A stretch of 64,000 nucleotides of DNA, from assembly GCA_014898425.1 (NCBI GenBank), contig RCSZ01000012.1:1736001-1800000 (forward strand), written 5' to 3'. Below, piece by piece: positions 11,823 through 24,153 of the stretch (position 1 is its first letter; the number at the start of each line of letters is the position of its first letter). This DNA is from Botryotinia globosa. Taxonomy: Eukaryota; Ascomycota; Leotiomycetes; Helotiales; Sclerotiniaceae. Under the pieces are notes generated by a model. That model did not search any database and was not told where the DNA came from. It saw nothing but the letters and a program-made list of their open reading frames with translations. The translations under genes and the position numbers were made by a program.

Positions 11823-14655
11823 TTTGAAATGTGATTTCCAAGTCAGAGAAGTGCTTGTGAAAGTTTCTTGCGTTCTGTACTTGATCAGTATTTGCGAGGA
11901 TAGACTTGAAAGCGGTGGTTTTTATAGAGAACAGTCAAGCCAACTGAAGGAATCTGTTGGGGGTGGTTCACACGGAGGCAAACATCCACCAAGGTTGCAC
12001 TGCGTGTGAAAGTTGGTGAATACTTACAAGCTCGTATTTTTCTAATTCGAGACAATATTGTTATCTCGATGTAAGAGATAATCCACGCACACAAGGGTGA
12101 ATCAAAATTATGGACTGATTGCAAAGTCAGGTGACGAGGCAAAATGTTGGAAGCAAGCGATTATATTAAATGCAGGTCTCTCTCCCCAGAAGCTGTGCTG
12201 CTATGCTGTACTCAAACATATAACTACCCAAGGGGGGTATTTATGCTCGGAGCCTCGAACAACCAGCTGACCCAATTGAACTGGAAGATTGGCTTTAAAG
12301 ATGAGCACGTTGGACAGTTTATGAGTATGTGACGTGAGACGCCCTTGATTGGTGAAATACCCAGGAGAATAGGAAAATTCCTGGAGTTCAGGACCCACTA
12401 CAGTGTTGCCTATCGAACTGTGCATGCGTTTATTCGTAAGTGCGTAGATGTGACCGATGCAAGAGATGTCGTTGGTCGTACAGTCTAGCAGATTCTTCGA
12501 GGTCAGTCGATATGAAATTCGTGCCTCGACTTTCCAATATGTGCAAAGATATCTTCCCAGCAGTTTGGACCTCCGGCCGGGGAAGTTGTGATGCGTGCGG
12601 AGGTAAAGCCCGGCTGCAGTGAGTTATGTTGTCTGTTGGATATTTTGGACGACGTTATTGGACAAATCGATATTGGCGATTCTAGAAAAAAAGGTGTGTT
12701 GAATGCAATGCTGTACAACCTTTGCAAGCGCGAATCATGCCCTGGTAGCAAATGAGGAGCGTCCCGACACCTGCAACTGCATTAAAACACGCAAACAAGG
12801 GCGATCATTGACAACTTCCATCAGAACAAGATTTCCAAGAGGATATTGCTCAACTTTAATACCAACATCTGCACTAAACAATATTACCGCCTACCAAAGC
12901 CACCACACTGTTGCTTCCTCCCACCTCGTAATAAGATGAACATGGTCATTGCAATTCTAGCCTTCGGAAATATAATTGCGTTCAATTAATGGTAGCGACC
13001 AACAGAAGGAACAAGCTTCCATCCTCAATTGGGAACAGCGGAGGAAGGATCAGCTTCAAGCCTCCAATTTTTACCGATTACTTTATGTGGATGAGGCGGC
13101 ATGGCGACGAGGTACTGCACCTGTTTCGACAAGATAGCTGCATGTGCTACTACATTGGGTAGTCTCTCATGTCACTAAAATGATAGAATTTCAAAGGCGT
13201 CAGCACTTAAATTTTCGACGTTGAAGGGCTTCTAAACGTTTATCGGCGATATTGAAAGATCCGCCACTTTTCAACAACACACTTACGATAATTTTGGATG
13301 GGTCATGGTCTTCGCATGATACTTCGCATAATGCTTGTACTTAAGCAAGCCCCGAGTAGTACAGAAAAAAAAACTTAATAGGAAGCATAAATTAAGAATA
13401 TTAAAATACGGTATATGCATGGAAAGGATTCATCTTATCTCATCATTTTTCTTGGATAGTTGATGAGATACATGTGCTTTGTGGAGTAGAACCAATGAAA
13501 AATAAAATCAACATTGTACCTCGCTTCAAATGGTATAATAGGACATGCAAATCGCCCCCAATTAGGTAGTTCCGAAGTATTGACAGCTTCTTTCGTGAAT
13601 AAGCTCCAGTTGAGGCTTGATGGACCATATTGTTGGAAAGCAGGAAAGCAGAAAAGCGTAAGGTAGGTAGATTTGAATGTCTCCATGGGTGCAATCTTCA
13701 TCCGATTCTGCACCTTGGCAACAGCCACGGCCCGCTTGGTCCTCGTTTTGTGGAAGCTGTACGAAGCAGTTACATGTGCGATGACAGCAGCAATAGTGCA
13801 GAAAGCAGAGAGTAGTTTTCTACCCTTGCTATCTTGCTACCTATCAGACGTTCATCAGATGACCCCCAGATGATCCCTCCGAGGCAAGGGGATCTAAAAG
13901 TATCATGAATTCATGAAAAAGTAGGATATATCAAGAATTAAATGAAGAGGAAGTTAAGAGATGTTAGTATTCGGGTCCGCCTGAGAATGTTTCAAAGCGT
14001 GATGCACGAAAGAATCAAGGGGAGGATTTTGATATACAGTAGTACCAAAAAAGGAGAGGGTCTTGATATCTGTAGTAGTGTGATGAATGTATATGTATGA
14101 AGGAAGAGTCTGAAAAGAGATGAAGTACCGGTACTGATACTTGGGTCGAGGGATACTTTTTGCTACTTGAGTACGTTGGTACTTGGATACTTGGGTAGTT
14201 GGGTATTCGAGTACTCGAGTACTTGGGGTAGGTCACCACTCTTTGGAGCAGACAGATGAGAGTTCGAATTCCACTACCCCAGACCGACCCTATCCCATCC
14301 AGTCAGTCAGTCAGGTATATGTAAAGAAGTTGCTTGGTTGATTGGATGGTTGATATCAACGTCAGCTTACTCCATTATTATTCACCCACGCTCCCACGAT
14401 GCCACGGTTTCTCCCGACACCGAAATAACACGGATGGTGGGTTGGTGGGCATAATTGAGAAATATCACGTGATCTTTCGCGCTAGTTCAGTTTTCCTCAT
14501 TGTTTGAGTGTACTCCGTACAATCTCCAATTTCCTCCAGCAAGGTCTTGATACCACCCACTCTACCTCCACCATTTTAAATCTCCTCTCCATCAGTTGCA
14601 CATTTGTAGCAATTGATTCTCCTTAATACCCTTTGACATATAGACGTCGGTCAAG
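11823..14655. other. Divergent intergenic region between the aminomutase and ATP1
   Basis: No supported gene in 2.8 kb. It holds the upstream regions of both flanking genes. A patch of degenerate TACTTGGGTA-like repeats lies at about 14130-14230. The 300 bases before ATP1 are pyrimidine-rich, typical of fungal housekeeping promoters. A frame at 12703-12939 and others are unsupported. Confidence 0.55.
14130..14230. repeat. Degenerate short tandem repeats, TACTTGGGTA-like
   Basis: At least six imperfect copies of a roughly 10-bp unit (TACTTGGGT, TACTTGAGT, TACTTGGAT, TAGTTGGGT, GAGTACTCGAGTACTTGGGG). The GAGTACTCGAGTACT part is also partly palindromic. It lies about 450 bp upstream of ATP1. 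Confidence 0.65.
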
Positions 14656-17132
14656 ATGTTCAGAAACGCTCTCAAGCAGTCCAGCAGGACGGTGGGCGCA
14701 ATTTCTGCTTCCGGCAGAATTGCCACGGTACGTCAACAAAACAAATTTCTCACGTCACTATGTCATTATTATACCTCGCCGCTATCAATACCTATCTATT
14801 CAGATATTGTTTATAGTGTCAATTGACGTTGCGATGCCATGGTGTTGAGGCTTTCGAGCTTCAAGGAAGCTTTAACAGCTTTGTTGACGAGGATTTTTCG
14901 GACTTCGGCTAACGTAAACGTTTTTTCCACCACAGCGAACTGCTGTTCCAGCAACTTTCAACGCAGCATCAAGATCAGTTCGAAGCTACGCATCAGATGC
15001 TAAGGCATCCCCCACAGAAGTCTCTTCTATTCTTGAGCAAAGAATTAGAGGTGTTCAAGAGGAGTCCGGTCTCGCCGAGACTGGACGTGTTTTGTCCGTT
15101 GGGTAGGTTCCCCCAACAAGATTCTTATACTCGGGTCCAAAATGCTGCAGTCATATTACGTCGATGTGGATATTCGAAATTATGGATTATTTGGGGGCAG
15201 TGCTGATTTGTGTTATGACAGTGATGGTATCGCTCGTGTACATGGTATGAGCAATGTCCAAGCCGAGGAACTTGTCGAGTAAGTTTATGAAATTCGACGA
15301 TCATTATCTGGGGTACTGATGGAGAAAAAGGTTCGCATCCGGTGTCAAGGGCATGTGCATGAACTTGGAAGCTGGTCAAGTCGGTGTTGTGCTTTTCGGT
15401 TCTGATCGTTTGGTCAAGGAGGGCGAGACCGTCAAGCGTACCGGAGAGATTGTTAGTTGATCATCTTCAAATTTTGTGTCCAAATACTAACATGAGGTCA
15501 GGTCGATGTTCCCGTCGGAATGGAGATGCTCGGCCGTGTCATTGATGCTCTCGGAAACCCAATCGATGGCAAGGGACCTATCAAGACTACTGAGAAGCGC
15601 CGTGCGCAACTCAAGGCTCCTGGTATTCTCCCACGTCAATCCGTCAACCAGCCAGTCCAAACCGGTCTTAAGTCTGTCGACGCAATGGTACCCATTGGAC
15701 GTGGTCAACGTGAGTTGATCATTGGTGATCGTCAAACCGGAAAGACTGCCGTTGCTCTCGATGCCATGCTTAACCAAAAGCGTTGGAACGATGGAAACGA
15801 TGAGACCAAGAAGCTCTACTGTGTTTATGTCGCCGTTGGACAAAAGAGATCCACTGTTGCCCAATTGGTCAAGACCCTCGAGGAGAACGACGCCATGAAG
15901 TACTCCATCGTTGTTGCCGCTACTGCCTCTGAGGCCGCTCCTCTTCAATACATCGCTCCTTTCACCGGTACCTCAATTGGTGAATACTTTAGGGACAACG
16001 GAATGCACGCCTTGATCATTTTCGATGATCTTTCCAAGCAAGCTGTCGCCTATCGTCAAATGTCTCTTCTTCTTCGAAGACCTCCGGGACGTGAAGCTTA
16101 TCCGGGTGATGTTTTCTATTTACAGTTTGCAAACCCAAACCCTCTGAAAGAAGTAGAAGAAAAAACTAACATTTTCAAACAGTTCCCGACTTCTCGAGCG
16201 TGCCGCTAAGATGAACGACAAACTTGGTGGTGGATCCTTGACTGCTCTTCCCATCATTGAAACTCAAGGTGGTGATGTATCAGCTTATATCCCCACTAAC
16301 GTTATCTCTATTACCGATGGACAAATTTTCTTGGAGGCCGAACTTTTCTACAAGGGTATTCGTCCAGCCATTAACGTCGGTCTTTCTGTCTCCCGTGTCG
16401 GATCTGCTGCCCAACTTAAGGCAATGAAGCAAGTCGCTGGTTCCTTGAAGCTTTTCTTGGCTCAATACCGTGAAGTTGCTGCTTTCGCACAATTCGGTTC
16501 CGATTTGGATGCTGCTACCAAGCAAACTCTTAACCGTGGTGAAAGAGTAAGTTTTTCATTCGCATTCGCATTCCCAACCACATTCCCATTCTCGCCATTG
16601 TTTGACTTATTGTCGTACATTGGTCTACTCATAATTGTTCGACTCTTCGTCATACATTGATGTGCTCATGATTGTTCGACTTGTTTTCGAACATTGATTG
16701 CTTATCATTGTTTGGCTCATTTTCGAACATTATTTACTTATCATTATTTGACTTGCTTTCGAACATTCAATTCCTTGTTGTTGTTCGGCTCATGGTCGTA
16801 CATCGGTCCTTTATTTTTTATTCATAAACAAATTCATACAAATTACATAAGCTAACAACAATTTTTTACAGTTGACTGAGCTCCTCAAGCAAAAGCAATA
16901 CTCTCCTATGGCTGTTAACGAAATGGTTCCTCTCATCTACGCCGGTGTCAACGGTCATCTTGACTCCGTCCCAGTCAACAAGATTCTCCAATGGGAGGCT
17001 GACTTCATCTCACATCTCAAGACCAACGAGTCAGACTTGTTGGCAACAATTGATAAGGAGGGTGCTCTCAGCAAGGACCTTGAGGCCAAGTTGAAGGACG
17101 TTGTCACCTCTTTCACCAAGAGCTTCGTCTAG
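14656..17132 (+). CDS. ATP1: Mitochondrial F1F0-ATP synthase subunit alpha
   Basis: Non-catalytic nucleotide-binding subunit of the F1 head in the mitochondrial matrix. Seven exons: 14656-14727, 14936-15102, 15222-15278, 15331-15451, 15502-16124, 16183-16546 and 16872-17132, total 554 residues, normal for fungi. Exon 1 plus the start of exon 2 encode an Arg/Ser-rich presequence. The P-loop GDRQTGKT is at 214-221. The beta-barrel, nucleotide-binding and C-terminal helical regions follow in usual order ([22 protein letters not shown] is rebuilt across the 58-nt intron 16125-16182, whose donor is GTTTGC). The last intron, 16547-16871, is 325 nt and carries degenerate 36-37-nt repeats. Codon use is the most biased in the window (many C-ending codons), as expected for a highly expressed gene. 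All exon phases agree with the conserved protein. Confidence 0.98.
16597..16805 (+). repeat. Degenerate minisatellite inside the last ATP1 intron, 36-37-nt unit, about six copies
   Basis: Successive units begin ATTGTTTGAC, ATTGTTCGAC, ATTGTTCGAC, ATTGTTTGGC and ATTATTTGAC, and a shorter last one TTGTTCGGC. Each continues with a TCGAACATT or TCGTACATT core and ends in CTTATC/CTCAT-like sequence. Spacing between units is 36-38 nt. The array fills most of intron 6 and explains its unusual length. Confidence 0.85.
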
Positions 17133-20100
17133 ATCAATAGCTAAAATAAAATCATGGTCATTTCCTCGTTATTCTTTTGTCCCTTAGCATGTGGGCCTGG
17201 GCGAGCTGTATTTTGAACGTTGTGATGAGGAAAGGAAAACACTTAGTTATGGTGGTATGGAAGGCAGGATGAGTGATGAATGATCGGCGGAAGATTTGAT
17301 AGATCAAAATCAAAGCTGTAAAATAGACCGTCAATTTTTCCGCGTGTTGTATGATTACATGATTCACTGTGTCAATCCGATGTTTGCAACAGTGATGTCA
17401 CCAATGGTGACTCGCGACTAGGAGAAGCAGAATCCTAACATCTAGTTTTCAATTACTCGCTACATATCAATACATTTATCGTTCTAATGCAATTCACCGT
17501 TCCAATTGATTTCAACATCCAAATTCGATCTGGCAGTCAGATCCGTGCTTTCAATGACCAAATGCGAACCCGATAATCAGATATCCTTCAGAATTTGTGT
17601 TTTCGAAATTTCTCAAGTTGCGAGTGCAGAAACCTGCCTTATTCGGCAAGCTTCTCCGAATTGTGATAAAATATATTCCACGGCTTCATATTCAGACCGT
17701 GCATAAATTGAAGCCGTTGATGTCATGTCGGCTTATGTTACGGCTTGGAAAGGGGAGCCTGGTATCTAGGTACATAGGGTTGGTAGGGGATATATGCGGA
17801 TATAAAGATGCGGGTAGGGTGAGCGGGTATGGCCCGAGTACAATGCTACGTGAGAGCTAATAGGTGCCTAGAATCACCCGCGCCGGGCCGAGACGTAAAC
17901 TAAACGGAAACGGAAAGGGAGATGGAAATAGATAAAGGGTAGGCCGAGGTAGGTTAGGATAGAGTAGGGGACGGCGATTGCGAATTATGAATCGGGCGTT
18001 GTGGATCAAATTTGAAAGCGGAAGGATGAGAAAATAGTTGAGACATAATCCGGGTAGGGTGGAGTAGGCAACGTGAGTTAAGGGTAGACTTGAAGTCTGT
18101 GAGAACCTAGAAGAGCCTTAATTTAGAGTGTGAGTCGAGATTGGGGTCTAATACTAGGAAGATACTCCTCAGCGTGAAAGAGGAAGACGGCGCGCGATGG
18201 ACGGACGAAGCATACCGCCCGCACATTGAAATCAAAAATACTGACTCTCTAGGCCTCGTAGCATTCTTTAATGCTCAAATCTAGATTTATGATTAAATAG
18301 ACTTTTAGCCTTGAACGCGTTCTAATTTTCGAATTATATCCAATCTTGAAATGGAACTTCAGACTTATTAGACATTGGGAAGAATCACAATCGAGATACC
18401 GCGCCGTACTCTCTGATGGTCGGATTCGGATTTGAGAATATATACCCTTTCAGGGTTAAGCATGTTTAGGAATTCATCTCAGTGTATTATTCATCCCATT
18501 CATTTATCGCGTGGAGAGAGAGGAGAGGAATAGGAGGGGCGATCCCGGTGGATATGGATATAGATGTGGATCCTGGACCTGCGTTGTGCAATGCATGAAG
18601 GGACCTCGTGGCGTTGGTAATAGCCTCTAATTCCAAGGGTTGGGAATTATATATATCTCAAAGGCTGATGATTGAAACGGTTTATTGAGTTGGCGTGGAA
18701 GATGTCAATAGTGCATGCAGTATGCAGCAGGGAATGCATTGCATCTCGAGGTCTTCGATCCGCCTTGTTCCGATAGGTGCCTTTCTTGATGTTTATTTTG
18801 GCTTTTGCTCGACTCGTGTGCGAAACGTGGAATACGCGGCCCAGAGCAAGATTCGGAAACTCATTCAGCGTGGCGGTGGATGCTTAAAATGGAACGAAAT
18901 TGAGGATGCAAAGAGTCTTGCTGTGATACACGGGAATTTCCTTTGCGAAATCCTCAAAGTTGCAAGGAATAGCACGCAGGATATAGATGTATCTCATGCC
19001 AAGGACTCATTGAGTTCTGTTACGAACGTCGATGCAGTATTGTCCTGAGTCTAGTACGGCAGCAGTAATGAATAAAGGACCCGATATACATGTGAGAGTG
19101 TATCTTACCACATGCTGAAGTCAGCATGCAAAGCTGAGTTTATTCTGAGGTGGGAAGATTACGAATCGCCGGGTCGATCTGGGTGCAGTTCGAGGGACTT
19201 GATGTAGTTGAAATGCATGTGTGTGATTTTGATGCAAATCTTCACCGTTACATTTGCTTATTCTGTCTTCTCAACTCCCCCCCCCCCCTGTATTCCTCAT
19301 AATACTTGCGGGCTAGGGAAGGTTTGCTTCTCCCTTCTAACCTTCTTTTATTGTTTATCTCGAACGTCTTGCTATCTATATTGAATATGGGTACCGTTAT
19401 GAGACGAGAAACCAGCTCTGAGGTCACATTTCCAATAGCTGCCTCTAGGGCTATGGTAGCTCTTAGTGGGTTGTTTCATCAACCACAAGCCTCCCGGGAT
19501 TTTAGAAAATTCAGAGCCTTCGTTTCTTTTGTTACTTAGAGCATCAAGTACGTTTTGTCAACACGCGAAAAGATCATGTTCATGAATATAAATTGTTGAT
19601 ACATGGTATTGTACAACATTGACCACTCTGAATCTTTGGAGTCCGACCATAGAATAGACCAGTATCAAGAATGATCAACAGTCGATTCTAATCATGCGAT
19701 GTGAAGGATTCACTTTGATATCATGGTCATAGGACTAAGATAATTTTGCACCACTTATCGATTCACATCTTCCTCCTTGATGTGTTTACCTTTAATCTTG
19801 CTTACTGCAACATTAGCCATTCATTGAGGCAATCCCCTTGCAAGTGGCATCAAAGAGACAAGAAAATTGAATTCCTGATTATGGTAGAAAATCAGTTGAT
19901 GCCTAGTCATTACATCTACTCGTCTCTTCGTTCTATCAGTAAGATTTATGAAGACTTTCTCTGTTCATCTTTCATGTATATTATCACGCCGCACCGGGTT
20001 AGTTTTTTCGCATTTCTCCATATATCACTCGATTACTGGCCAAGTTAGGTAGATGACTTGCTATCAATTAGACAATTCCTCACATATTTCTGTTCGAGGT

Positions 20101-21405
20101 GTGTGCAGCCGTAGTAACTTATATTTCTCGAATAGCCATTGGTCAGGTACCGAAGGATTTTGCCGAATCCAACACTAGCCCAACTTGCGACCCTAATTGT
20201 TTCCAAATCACCTGCACCTCTGTATACCTAGATATTATATATATTTTCTCGTCTGTGGTTTAGTTTCGAACCAACTTATTTGTTACATTGAATTCACGGG
20301 CATGATGAATCAAAAGATGTCTTGAAAGTCCTTACAACAATTTAATTCCCCGTTTTAGGAATATTATAATAGGTCACTGCGAGGTGTATCCGGTTGGGTT
20401 AGTTTGCAAACGCGCGGCTGCAATGCCTACTTCAAAGGACCTCCCTCACAGCCGCACCTTGTGGTGATCATGAAATCCACATTTCTATAGATATGAGATA
20501 TTCGAGACCAATGTTTTTATCATATCCTATATAAATGAGGATTCTTTTAATGGAGAATGATTCTTTTTGTCTGTAGCCTCCGAGATACTGAAACGACCAA
20601 TGGAGTAGGGTGTGGATCGTCCAATTGCTCTCATACAGGCAGCTAGTACGGAGAAACTGCTTTGTAGAATGCAGAAATTTTTCCCAAACTATGATGCAGG
20701 TTAGATAATGATAAGTCTTCATATATTAGTATCGAATTCGAAGATTGTAATCTTTCATCATACATCGTCCCGTGGAAGAAAAAAAACCAAATGATTGGTT
20801 CGTTTCTCAATTTGGGCGCCTAAATAGGGCTGTGATTCCTTCTTATCGGAACCTGGCCTTAAAGACATCATACAAAGAAGAAGTAGATGACCAACGTCGG
20901 AAAGGCAGATAGACCTTATGGCTTAGGCGTATGATATAAGGGTTATCGGACCTCAAATCTCCACCAAATTCGTGTCCTCATCAAGGTTTTAACTTGTAGG
21001 ATCACTGTTCCATATTCTAGACCTCCAACTAACATAAGAATGTCTACATATTACATGCCAAAATTCGTTACATCTGCCTTGCTTTTGTTTGCATAAGTTT
21101 GTTCTGACTTACTCGTGCCACTCATTTCTAAGCCTCCATTTTCTGTCTTTATTTAGCATTGTTATTATATCTTACCACCAACATTTCGTTTATTTGTCTT
21201 CATCGTATCATCAAAGCCTTGAAAGGCTTTAGATAACCTGTTTGTCAAGTATACTCAAGCTCTTGCTTTTAACAAACCTTGGTATCTTCCCAGCTCCTTT
21301 TCCTCATTTTCTTTTGTCTTCCTTCTTATACGTTGAAATTCAAGTAACAAATCGCAAACATACCTCTTCGCTTATATCATAGTGAGCATTAAGAAAGTCA
21401 CAAGA
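17133..21405. other. About 4.3-kb gene-poor stretch downstream of ATP1
   Basis: No gene supported. A GTG-initiated frame at 18695-19048 and frames near 19306 and 19746 have no recognisable motifs. Features seen: purine-rich GGTAGG-type runs at about 17760-18070 and a C12-13 homopolymer near 19279-19290. The last 250 bases before 21406 are pyrimidine-rich (TCTTCC, CTTTTCC) and act as the probable promoter and leader of the GPI-protein gene. Confidence 0.5.
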
Positions 21406-22563
21406 ATGGCTCGAGCTACATATATACTTGGACTTGGGTCGATTATCTTTGGTCATTTGACACCCTCTTTAGCACAAGTGGTAACTGATGTAGTATCAAT
21501 CACGGATACATCAACCATAATTTCTTGCGCAGATACTGTGACAAATTGTCCAGGAAAAACGTCCGCTTCCGGTTATGCGGCTAGTGTGGTATCTACTCCA
21601 AGCGTGGCATCGGAAGTCACATCTAAAGCATCAAGTTGGGTGACACCTTCAGCCCCGGCAGCATATACAGCTCCAGCAGCTGGGCCCTCAACTGTAACCG
21701 TTACAGAGACTGCAACTGGAGATTGCGGTGCCTCTGTTGGCTCTGAAGTAGCTAGCTTAACTTCATCAAATTCTATGTGGTGGCCTCCAGCATCAGAAAC
21801 AGGTAATTTTTCCCACACCTCTTTGTCAAATTTACCAACTGAAACTTATTCAGCTGTATCTGGTGTAGCTTCATCTACTCATGCATATACATCCGTAGCT
21901 TCCAGCTGGACCAGTGCCGCAGCATGGGAAACGGGTGCCAAAACATCCTCCAAATACACTTGGGGAACCGCTGTAACGTCGGCCCCCATTGCTCCAACAT
22001 ATGCCTCCGAAATCACCTCCCACACTACCATCCAAATTACCTCTGATAAATCAGTTATTCTTACAACTTACTCCACCTCTACCGTCCAAACCAAGACCAG
22101 TGGCTCTACGGTATGGACCACTACGACTGGATGGCTCACCGTTGTGACATGCGATGCCTCCACTGGGAGCGCGTATGCCACCGGTTACGGATCCGGTTAT
22201 TCAGCAGGCACAGGCTACTATGGAACCGGAACTTCAGTCGGCCCTTACAATAACTCGACCAAAATAGGAGCAGGAACTGCAGCTTTAGAAACTTCAGGCT
22301 TAGAAACTTCAGCCATGACCACTGCAGGTGCTTATGATACCTCCGTCTTATCATTCAGCACTGCGACCCCTGCTTCGGGAAGTACATCCAAATCGACACT
22401 CTATATCAATCCACCTTCCAGCACGGGAATATTGAGTGAAGCCACGGGAATCAATGGGACAACAGGGGCGCAACAAACTACTATTTCGGCAGATTCGGAT
22501 AAAGTGAGAATTTCATTTGTGGTATTAGGAGTGGTGTGTTTGACGAACTTGTTCTTGTTTTAA
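21406..22563 (+). CDS. GPI-anchored Ser/Thr-rich cell-surface protein
   Basis: Probable cell-wall or plasma-membrane mannoprotein of unknown role. Single exon, 385 residues. Residues 1-24 form a signal peptide (hydrophobic ILGLGSIIFGHL, then SLAQ). The central body is dominated by Ser, Thr, Ala and Val, the usual substrate for O-mannosylation, with repeated short Ser/Thr-Ala-Val words and only a few cysteines (ISCADTVTNC near 43-52, GDCG, VVTCD). The last 20 or so residues (VRISFVVLGVVCLTNLFLF) are a hydrophobic GPI-attachment tail with no charged end. The start is the ATG at 21406; an upstream in-frame GTG at 21382 is not used because the signal peptide begins at the ATG. No catalytic domain seen. 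Confidence 0.85.
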   Translation: MARATYILGLGSIIFGHLTPSLAQVVTDVVSITDTSTIISCADTVTNCPGKTSASGYAASVVSTPSVASEVTSKASSWVTPSAPAAYTAPAAGPSTVTVTETATGDCGASVGSEVASLTSSNSMWWPPASETGNFSHTSLSNLPTETYSAVSGVASSTHAYTSVASSWTSAAAWETGAKTSSKYTWGTAVTSAPIAPTYASEITSHTTIQITSDKSVILTTYSTSTVQTKTSGSTVWTTTTGWLTVVTCDASTGSAYATGYGSGYSAGTGYYGTGTSVGPYNNSTKIGAGTAALETSGLETSAMTTAGAYDTSVLSFSTATPASGSTSKSTLYINPPSSTGILSEATGINGTTGAQQTTISADSDKVRISFVVLGVVCLTNLFLF

Positions 22564-24153
22564 TCTGAAAAGTTTAGTTTTTGAGAACTTCTTTCGGGTT
22601 CTAGCGGAATGCATTGATTGGGTTTTTTCATGCTATCTCTCCTTGGGATGGTGTCGAGTGGAGTGAGACGTGATTGTTGTATTTGTACTACTATATGGGA
22701 GAAATGGATAGGACGAAATAGTCTTCATCAGGTCTTATCTTGATATATTTCCTACAAATTTCAAGGGGCATTCTTTTAGTGAATGTAGGTTTGAGGATCG
22801 ATACCCGGGTTTGTCGGTGTTGGTTTGGGTGTTGAGAGATACGATGTCTATGTTTGTTGGTACTTGGTATCCATAGATGAATAGCTGATTAATGGAGCTG
22901 GTTCATCCAGATATGATTTGCAATCCCTTTCGATTGAACGGAAGAGTGATTCGAATGAACAAGCTAAGAAATAATGATTTGAACTCGAGGCTTGATGAGC
23001 CCAAGTTCCAGGTGTTCAGCATTATTTTCCTCCAATGATAATTTTCAATAGCATGGAGATGACGTGATCAAACAACGAGATACAGCGAATGAAAATCACG
23101 GGTTGTTCTGAAAACATGGCTGAATGAACCGCTCATACTGCACTATCTCTAATGCCATTCTACCTAACAGAAAACGATAATCCGCTGGGCTTCCTATTTC
23201 CAACATCGCGAAATCCTACCTCGAAGCCTACTTCACAACATTACATCATAGACCTTCTCCATATCAGTTTGAAGCAAATCGTCCTTATCTCTTATCCAGA
23301 CATGCAACAAATCCAGCTGGTACAATCCCCCTAAACGCTAAAGTATACTAAATAAGTAAGCGAGCTTAGGAAGCGTTAGCTCGTGGTTTCTAGATATCTA
23401 TCTTGAAGCTAATTCTTCTTATCACTTATCCAGATATGCAACATACCATTGAAATTATTTCCGGAATTATATCAAGACTATCATGAAATTGAGACTTCCG
23501 GATCGTCTCGCCAGGTCTGAAAATTGTGAACCGCTTTTATATCCAGCCTGAATTTAAAATCTTTAGTGACAACTCTGATTCGAAATTCTTGAACTAATTC
23601 ATATATGTGTAATCGACTAAATCTACTGATATCATTGAAATCTTTCATAGAGATATAGCTTGCTCCCCCATAGAGATTTAGCACTGGGGGAGCAAGCTAC
23701 ATCTATAATATCTCATAGATAAAAAGTTAGATGAGAAAGAAGGGGGCGTGGCGAAGGTTAAACTTATACGCATTGGATGAAGAGTGCTTTGAAGACTTAT
23801 AAGACTGATACACGCATGAAGAACCTTATTAGTCGTTTTACATAGATGGGTCCTGAACAGTTCCAATCGCCAATCGTCCGGATTGCAACCTGACAATTAA
23901 AAGCCCCCAGTATCTGTATCCAAATGCAACATTCAAAATAGATTCAATCTCAATTCTAGGACTCTCAGTGAAAGGCCGTCCAAAAATGACGTTCAATACG
24001 ATCGACTTTCGAGTTTGGATAAGAAATTATATTGCTCCCAGGCGCTCCGGATCCCATATGTGCGGGTTATATACAATCTGTCCCAGCGTACCTGCTCGCC
24101 CCCGATCGAGAATACACAATATCCAAGAAATTCAAAGCACCAGTTATGTATAA
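22564..24153. other. Intergenic, convergent 3' regions
   Basis: Lies between two convergently oriented genes, so mostly terminator and 3' UTR sequence. An inverted pair, AGCTTGCTCCCCCA near 23658 and TGGGGGAGCAAGCT near 23684, could form a strong hairpin with about a 13-nt loop. No gene is supported. Confidence 0.55.
23658..23698. repeat. Short inverted repeat (14-bp arms, small loop)
   Basis: AGCTTGCTCCCCCA is followed about 12 nt later by its exact reverse complement TGGGGGAGCAAGCT. It sits in the 3' intergenic space about 450 bp beyond the end of the mannosyltransferase gene. Function unknown; it could be a relic of a small mobile element or an RNA hairpin. Confidence 0.75.

Noticed and set aside
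14225..14281. tRNA-like sequence: GGGGTAG and CTACCCC ends with a GTTCGAATTCC box
   Set aside because: Only 57 nt long, with no D-arm or anticodon stem and a T-stem that does not pair; the ends derive from the local TACTTGGGGTAG repeats.
18695..19048. 117-codon open frame downstream of ATP1
   Set aside because: Begins with GTG, has no domain features and lies in an otherwise non-coding region.
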